Positions 59,318 to 64,000 of a DNA stretch of 64,000 bases are shown here, in pieces. A model generated the notes under the pieces. That model did no database searches. It had not been told where the DNA came from and was given only the letters and a program-made list of their open reading frames with translations. The first letter of the stretch is position 1; each line of letters begins with the position of its first letter. The translations under genes were made by a program, and so were the position numbers. The stretch is from Pelagibius sp. Alg239-R121 (GTDB lineage Bacteria; Pseudomonadota; Alphaproteobacteria; Kiloniellales; Kiloniellaceae), in contig NZ_CAMZOF010000003.1 in NCBI RefSeq assembly GCF_947331435.1, forward strand, positions 248,001 through 312,000, read 5' to 3'.

Positions 59318-61142
59318 GGCTTTGCCCTCCCGCCCGTGCTTGGACTTCGACCAGGAGCTGTTCGATGCGATCGTCGTCGGCACCGTCGTCGATGGGCTCT
59401 AGCGCAACCAATGGACCCATTCGCTCGACCAGGCGCTTGATGACAGGCGCCGCAACCCAGCCGCCGGTTGCAAAGCCGTGGGTTTCCTTCGTGCCCTTGG
59501 GCTCGTCGATCATCGCAAAGACGACATAACGCGGATCGTTCATCGGGAAGGCGCCAAGGAAAGACGACATGCGCGCATTCCGGACGTAACGGCCGTTGCG
59601 CAGTTTGTCGGCCGTACCCGTCTTGCCACCCACCATGAAGCCTTCTGCATTAGCCTTTCGGCCCGTCCCATGCAGGACGACCAAACGCATCAGCCGCCGC
59701 ATCTGCCGCGAAGTTTCTTTACTGATGACTCTTGTGCCCGTGACCAGTTCGTCGGGGGACCGTTTGATCAGGCTTGCCGATTTGAGTTCGCCACCGTTCA
59801 CCAACGCACCGGCGGCCCGTACCAGCTGCAGCGGGCTGACCGAGATCCCATGGCCATAGGAGATCGTCATGGTGTTGATCTCACGCCATTTGCTTGGGAA
59901 GCGCGGCCGCCCGATCTCAGACAATTCGAAAGAGGCGGGGCGGGTCAGGCCGAGATTCGAAAGAAAAGCCTTCTGCTTGGAGGTTCCGGCCTCCATGGCC
60001 ATGTGAACGGTGCCTATATTACTGGAATAGATCAGAATTTCAGGAATCGAGAGCCAGCGTTTCTTAGGCTTGTAATCGCGAATTGTAAAACGGCCGGCGC
60101 GGATCGGGTCCGTTGTATCGTAACCGTCGTTAACGCTGACAACGCCTTCGTCGAGCGCCATTGCGGTGGTGAAGAGCTTGAACACCGAGCCCATCTCGTA
60201 GACGCCCAATGTTGCCCGGTTGAAGCGGGCGTCGTCCACCGCGTTGCCGGCGTCATTTGGGTCGTAACTCGGTAGCGAAACCATGGCTACGACTTCACCG
60301 TTGCGAACGTCGTACACCATGCCTGCCGCACCGACCGCCCTGAATTCGCTCATTGCGCCGGAGAGTTCTTCGGCCAGGATATGTTGAATTCGAACGTCGA
60401 GGCTAAGCTGCAGCGGTTCGGCCGTACCGGTCAGCAACTCATCGAAAGACTGCTCGACACCGGCCAAGCCCTGATTGTCGATCGACGTAAAGCCCACCGC
60501 GTGTGCCGTCAGCGCACCATGCGGATAGAAGCGGCGCTGTTCCCGGCGGAAATTAAGACCAGGGATACCGAGACCGTTAATCTGGACCTGCTGCCTTGGA
60601 GTGAGGTGACGCTTCAACCAAACGAATTGTTTTGACGATTTCAGCTTCGCGAACAGTTCCGCCTGTGGTTTTCCGGGCAATATCCGATGAAGCTCGCGGG
60701 CGGCGAGCTCAGGGTCCGGAACAAGGCGTGCATCGGCAAAGAGGGAAGCTGTCGGTAGGCTCGTGGCCAGAATGACGCCATTGCGGTCGGTAATGTCACC
60801 ACGGACTTGATCGCCGGAGAACTGAGTGGCGGCGTGTTTGGCGCTGGTCCGCCCACTGTCTTGCAACAGAGTTAGGTCGACTAGGCGAACACCAATGGCG
60901 AAGAAAGCAACAGTGAGCACCAGACCGGTTGCAATCAAGCGGGTTTTGCCGACCTCAAGCGCCTGCTTTACCGTTCCGTCCAGAACAGTATAGGAGGACT
61001 GATCGATGTGCCTGTCCAACCCGCAAGGATGGCAAGGTTTGCCCGGCTGTTCCGAATCCCTACCGCTGCCCTGCCTGTCAAAGCGGGGGCTGCCATCGCC
61101 GGGACCGCCGATGCGGTCATGCTGATGAACACGGATGGTCAT
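59304..61142 (-). CDS. ftsI: Septal peptidoglycan transpeptidase FtsI (PBP3)
   Basis: Class B penicillin-binding protein cross-linking septal murein. 612 residues. After an unusually long, Gly/Arg/Asp-rich cytoplasmic region (about 68 residues) comes the membrane segment (LIATGLVLTVAFFAIGVRLV). Catalytic motifs: SVFK (Ser near 319), SSN in YSSNIGT (near 368) and KTGT in VGGKTGTADK (near 504). The ATG overlaps the ftsL stop as ATGA, which supports the long N-terminus, although internal starts would shorten it. Confidence 0.95.
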   Translation of the reverse strand: MTIRVHQHDRIGGPGDGSPRFDRQGSGRDSEQPGKPCHPCGLDRHIDQSSYTVLDGTVKQALEVGKTRLIATGLVLTVAFFAIGVRLVDLTLLQDSGRTSAKHAATQFSGDQVRGDITDRNGVILATSLPTASLFADARLVPDPELAARELHRILPGKPQAELFAKLKSSKQFVWLKRHLTPRQQVQINGLGIPGLNFRREQRRFYPHGALTAHAVGFTSIDNQGLAGVEQSFDELLTGTAEPLQLSLDVRIQHILAEELSGAMSEFRAVGAAGMVYDVRNGEVVAMVSLPSYDPNDAGNAVDDARFNRATLGVYEMGSVFKLFTTAMALDEGVVSVNDGYDTTDPIRAGRFTIRDYKPKKRWLSIPEILIYSSNIGTVHMAMEAGTSKQKAFLSNLGLTRPASFELSEIGRPRFPSKWREINTMTISYGHGISVSPLQLVRAAGALVNGGELKSASLIKRSPDELVTGTRVISKETSRQMRRLMRLVVLHGTGRKANAEGFMVGGKTGTADKLRNGRYVRNARMSSFLGAFPMNDPRYVVFAMIDEPKGTKETHGFATGGWVAAPVIKRLVERMGPLVALEPIDDGADDDRIEQLLVEVQARAGGQSLASQ

Positions 61143-61552
61143 TGGGCTGCCCCCGTGCGCATCAACGGTGCGCTGTTGGCGCCACCGGCTTTTTCGCTGC
61201 TCTTTTTACCGGACTTGTCCGGTGCGTTGCGCAAGATTTCCTCGATGATGTCTTCGAGGCCCTCACTGTCCTGGCTTTCACGCTCTGGCAAGTCATCCGT
61301 ATGAACAACCTGTGTGGCCAGCATCGGCGCAAAGTCGAGATGGCGTTCTGCGAGGTCGGCAAGATGTGACGGCTGGTTCAGGAAGCTCCACTCAGCTTCG
61401 AGAATCTTAATAGCCTCGCGGTCCTGCTGCATTTCGGCGCGGGCTATACCAAGCTCGGCCTCCAGTTCCTGGACCTTGTATTTGATATGAAAGGCGAACC
61501 AGATCGATACGGCGCAGGCGGTGAGCCAGGCAATGAGGGCAACTTTGTTCAT
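61139..61552 (-). CDS. ftsL: Cell division protein FtsL
   Basis: Small bitopic divisome protein. About 137 residues: one membrane segment (VALIAWLTACAVSIWFAF), then a coiled coil (KVQELEAELGIARAEMQQDR, AIKILEAEWSFLNQPSHLAD) and a polar tail. Identified mainly by position between rsmH and ftsI and by this topology. ATG 61552 has GGAGGAAG upstream and overlaps the rsmH stop as ATGA; a start 18 bases upstream is possible but less likely. Confidence 0.9.
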   Translation of the reverse strand: MNKVALIAWLTACAVSIWFAFHIKYKVQELEAELGIARAEMQQDREAIKILEAEWSFLNQPSHLADLAERHLDFAPMLATQVVHTDDLPERESQDSEGLEDIIEEILRNAPDKSGKKSSEKAGGANSAPLMRTGAAQ

Positions 61553-62577
61553 GCCGCTTCCTCCGCCCATGGCGCAGCCGAGGTGCGTTGCGCCGCGCGC
61601 AGACGGGCCGACCGCGAGCGCGGATTGACGGCAATTTCATCTTCGGCGGGGCCCTGCGCTCCCTTGAACAACAGCTCAAAGGTTGCAGCCGGCGATTGGC
61701 TGTCGGCGTTTGCCGGTAGATGCCTCGAGCCACGAGGCGCGGCGCCACAACGCTCGACCAGGAAGCGTTTTACGGCGCGATCTTCAAGGGAGTGAAATGA
61801 GACAACGATCAGGCGACCGCCTGGTGCAAGCAGACGTTCGGCTGCGCGCAGGCCGCGGTGCAGCTCGCCCAACTCGTCGTTTACATAGATCCGCAGACCT
61901 TGGAACGTGCGGGTAGCCGGGTCGATCTCGTCCCGCTTCTTGCCGCTGGCCCGGCCTGCCGGTCGCACCACCTTGCGAACGATGTCGGCCAGTTCGCCGG
62001 TACGCTCGATCCTGCCGTTTCGCCGTGCATTGACGATGGCGCGAGCGACTTGTCGGGCCCGGCGTTCCTCGCCGAGATGAAAGATGATGTCGGCCAGCTC
62101 GCCTTCGGACAAACTATTGATCACGTCTGCCGCGGACGGGCGGTCGCTTTCTTGAGTGCCCTCCATACGCATGTCCAGATCAGCGTCTTGGCGGAAGGAG
62201 AATCCGCGTTCAGCCTGATCGAGCTGCATGGAGGAGACGCCGAGATCCAGCACCACGCCGTCGACCTGCTCGATGCCTTCGTCTCGCAGCAGACTGTCCA
62301 TTTCGCCGAAACAGCCCTCTACGATAAGAAGCTTGCCGTTGAAGCGCGCTGCCAGCTCCCGCCCCGCCTTGATGGCTGAGACATCCCGGTCAATCGCGAC
62401 GACGCGGCAATCAGCGCTTTCCAGGATTGCGCGACTGTAGCCGCCGGCTCCCAGGGTCCCGTCGCTGTAGGTTTCGCCGTCCTGAGGCGCAAGCGCGGCG
62501 AGCACTTCACGTAACATGACCGAGATGTGGTCACTGTCCTTGGCGAGTGTAAATTCTTGCGAACGCGGCTCCGTCAC
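61549..62577 (-). CDS. rsmH: 16S rRNA (cytosine1402-N4)-methyltransferase
   Basis: SAM-dependent enzyme modifying 16S rRNA C1402 (formerly MraW). 342 residues; HISVMLREVLAALAPQDGE, YSDGTLGAGGYSRAILE (SAM motif), GVVLDLGVSSMQLDQAERGF and VVSFHSLEDRAVKRFL are all diagnostic. Start is GTG, overlapping the mraZ stop as GTGA. Confidence 0.97.
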   Translation of the reverse strand: MTEPRSQEFTLAKDSDHISVMLREVLAALAPQDGETYSDGTLGAGGYSRAILESADCRVVAIDRDVSAIKAGRELAARFNGKLLIVEGCFGEMDSLLRDEGIEQVDGVVLDLGVSSMQLDQAERGFSFRQDADLDMRMEGTQESDRPSAADVINSLSEGELADIIFHLGEERRARQVARAIVNARRNGRIERTGELADIVRKVVRPAGRASGKKRDEIDPATRTFQGLRIYVNDELGELHRGLRAAERLLAPGGRLIVVSFHSLEDRAVKRFLVERCGAAPRGSRHLPANADSQSPAATFELLFKGAQGPAEDEIAVNPRSRSARLRAAQRTSAAPWAEEAA

Positions 62578-63038
62578 TTTGCGGCGCCTCCGTTATCGCC
62601 CATGGGAACGGTCAGGCCTTGAGCCCGGGCACGGTCGCGGGCAACAGTCTTGTGGGCCTCAAGGGCGTCGGGTTGCCAGATCTGAAATTGCCGGCCTTTG
62701 CCGACGAAGGCTGCACGCTCCGTGATACCGGCGTGCTCAATCAGAGACGCAGGCAAAATAATGCGGCCTTCGCTGTCAAAAGGCAGCTGTAGCGAATCAG
62801 CGAAAATCATGGTCGCCAAGTCGTCCTGGGTTTCCGAAAAAAAATCGTAACTCGAAACCCGTTCGTTCAATTTTTCAATGAAATCCATGCCGCAGGCTTC
62901 AATGGCGTCCACCCGATACGACCGGAAGGCGATGATTCCATTAAATGACTGGGACGCGAGCGTTTGGCGGAACGTCGCAGGAACGGAAACCCGTCCCTTA
63001 CGATCCACCTTGTTCTCGAAGGTGCCGATGAACACCAC
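62574..63038 (-). CDS. mraZ: Transcriptional regulator MraZ
   Basis: AbrB-like DNA-binding repressor of the division and cell-wall cluster; 154 residues. Two SpoVT/AbrB-type repeats: GTFENKVDRKGRVSVPATFR at the start and LPFDSEGRIILPASLIEHAG in the second half. The start is GTG (63038) with GGAG about eight to ten bases upstream; the next codon is also GTG. Four TGGGN boxes about 100-130 bases upstream are its probable binding sites. Confidence 0.95.
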   Translation of the reverse strand: MVFIGTFENKVDRKGRVSVPATFRQTLASQSFNGIIAFRSYRVDAIEACGMDFIEKLNERVSSYDFFSETQDDLATMIFADSLQLPFDSEGRIILPASLIEHAGITERAAFVGKGRQFQIWQPDALEAHKTVARDRARAQGLTVPMGDNGGAAK

Positions 63039-63081
63039 GACCCGTCACTCCTGCGGCAGATGCCGCTCCATTCACAAACCC

Positions 63082-63099
63082 GGTCCGGATATCCGGACC
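63082..63099. promoter_or_regulatory. Perfect 18-bp palindrome in the mraZ leader
   Basis: GGTCCGGATATCCGGACC is completely self-complementary with no spacer. It lies 44 bases before the mraZ start, in the likely 5' untranslated region. As DNA it could be a dimer-binding site; as RNA it can pair only between molecules or with a strained loop. Role unknown. Confidence 0.6.
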
Positions 63100-63129
63100 C
63101 CAAATCAGGACGCACTACAGGCGTCTAGT

Positions 63130-63170
63130 TCCCATTGGGATCGTTTGGGATATCATGGGATCTGATGGGT
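63130..63170. promoter_or_regulatory. Probable MraZ operator: four TGGGN boxes at 10-bp spacing
   Basis: On the plus strand TGGGA occurs at 63136, 63146 and 63156 and TGGGT at 63166, each exactly 10 bases apart. The first is the right half of a TCCCA-T-TGGGA inverted pair. MraZ of E. coli is known to bind TGGGN direct repeats with 5-base spacers in front of mraZ, so this is very likely autoregulation of the dcw operon. The boxes read on the strand opposite to mraZ transcription. Confidence 0.8.
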
Positions 63171-63460
63171 GTCAATGGCACACAAGTAAAACTATGCGCG
63201 TTAATAAGAGGTTAACAGCCGTTTTTGTGCCTATGGCAATGTAGTTTTTTCTCCTTAAACTTGCCTTCACTTACCGGATGACAGAAGTTTCTACTAAGAT
63301 TGTGGATTAATTGTGTTCACTCTATGTTCTGAGAAAGAAAAATTCCAGTAGAAACCACAGCAACAGTGACAATTCCGTGCCAAGGAATCGCTGATCTTTA
63401 CGCGCCGATCCTGGCCGTTGTGGCCGGCTGAAATCGACCCTGTTCTCTTTACTTTAGTAG

Positions 63461-63936
<476 letters not shown>

Positions 63937-63940
63937 TTCA

Positions 63941-63969
63941 GAGTTAGGCTCTCTCTCGCTTCGCGTCAA
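63941..63969 (-). promoter_or_regulatory. Predicted rnpB promoter
   Basis: On the minus strand TTGACG (63969-63964) is followed after 17 bases by TAACTC (63946-63941), and the predicted RNA 5' end is 5-8 bases further. The -35 match is good, the -10 weak, but position relative to P1 is right. Confidence 0.5.
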
Positions 63970-64000
63970 TAGCTTCGCGGATTATCCGTCGGAGCCGGAG

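Noticed and set aside
59318-59383. Extended murE start at GTG
   Set aside because: No ribosome site and no match to the MurE N-terminus, while TTG 59317 has both.

Overview
The window is a piece of an alphaproteobacterial chromosome, roughly 55-60% G+C by eye. The order rnpB, mraZ-rsmH-ftsL-ftsI-murE-murF-mraY-murD-ftsW-murG-murC-murB-ddl-ftsQ-ftsA-ftsZ-lpxC-bamD-recN-ligA points to that class, as do the very long FtsZ linker, the tRNA gene without an encoded CCA end and the MlaA/MlaC pair. A member of Rhodospirillales in the broad sense fits best, but this is inference from synteny and protein style. No phage, insertion sequence, integrase or CRISPR array was seen.

Layout. 1-6800: a plus-strand purine module with the xdhB end, xdhC, guaD and a BMP-family ABC importer (ATPase, two permeases, binding protein), closed by a strong terminator. 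7141-14709: a cysteine desulfurase, a tRNA with anticodon CAU (minus), a patatin-like phospholipase, four small membrane or TPR proteins, and a CBS-DUF294 protein followed by a membrane-anchored DnaQ-type exonuclease. 14871-20389: ettA, a GcvA-like LysR regulator with an operator-like palindrome, an arginine-deiminase-fold hydrolase and a class V aminotransferase. 20540-34876: mlaC/mlaA, a bile-acid-sodium-symporter-like transporter, a thioesterase, a pentapeptide-repeat protein, a GNAT and a decayed second GNAT, a ClC transporter with CBS domains, an aspartoacylase-family deacylase, a UvrD/PcrA helicase, prmA, a DUF1127-like protein and an aminopeptidase P.

34893-37269 is the least explained region. 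It holds a ParA-type ATPase with no ParB, a downstream gene whose C-terminal 85 residues are 80% identical to a stand-alone 85-residue protein encoded 1.5 kb away, and a strikingly AT-rich non-coding stretch (25% G+C over 36361-36540, counted by hand) between them.

37505-63936 is the minus-strand envelope and division block. Reading in its own direction: rnpB, a leader with four 10-bp-spaced TGGGN boxes (probable MraZ operator), mraZ and the complete division and cell-wall cluster. Most junctions are ATGA or GTGA overlaps, implying strong translational coupling from mraZ to ftsQ. ftsA, ftsZ and lpxC are increasingly separated. bamD, recN and ligA follow. MurE has the DNPR motif of meso-diaminopimelate-adding enzymes. 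The rnpB gene carries an unusual 17-bp direct repeat in the P12 apex that resembles the TGGGA boxes of the mraZ leader.

Where several start codons were possible, I chose by ribosome-binding site, overlap with the previous gene and family N-terminus, and the entries say so.
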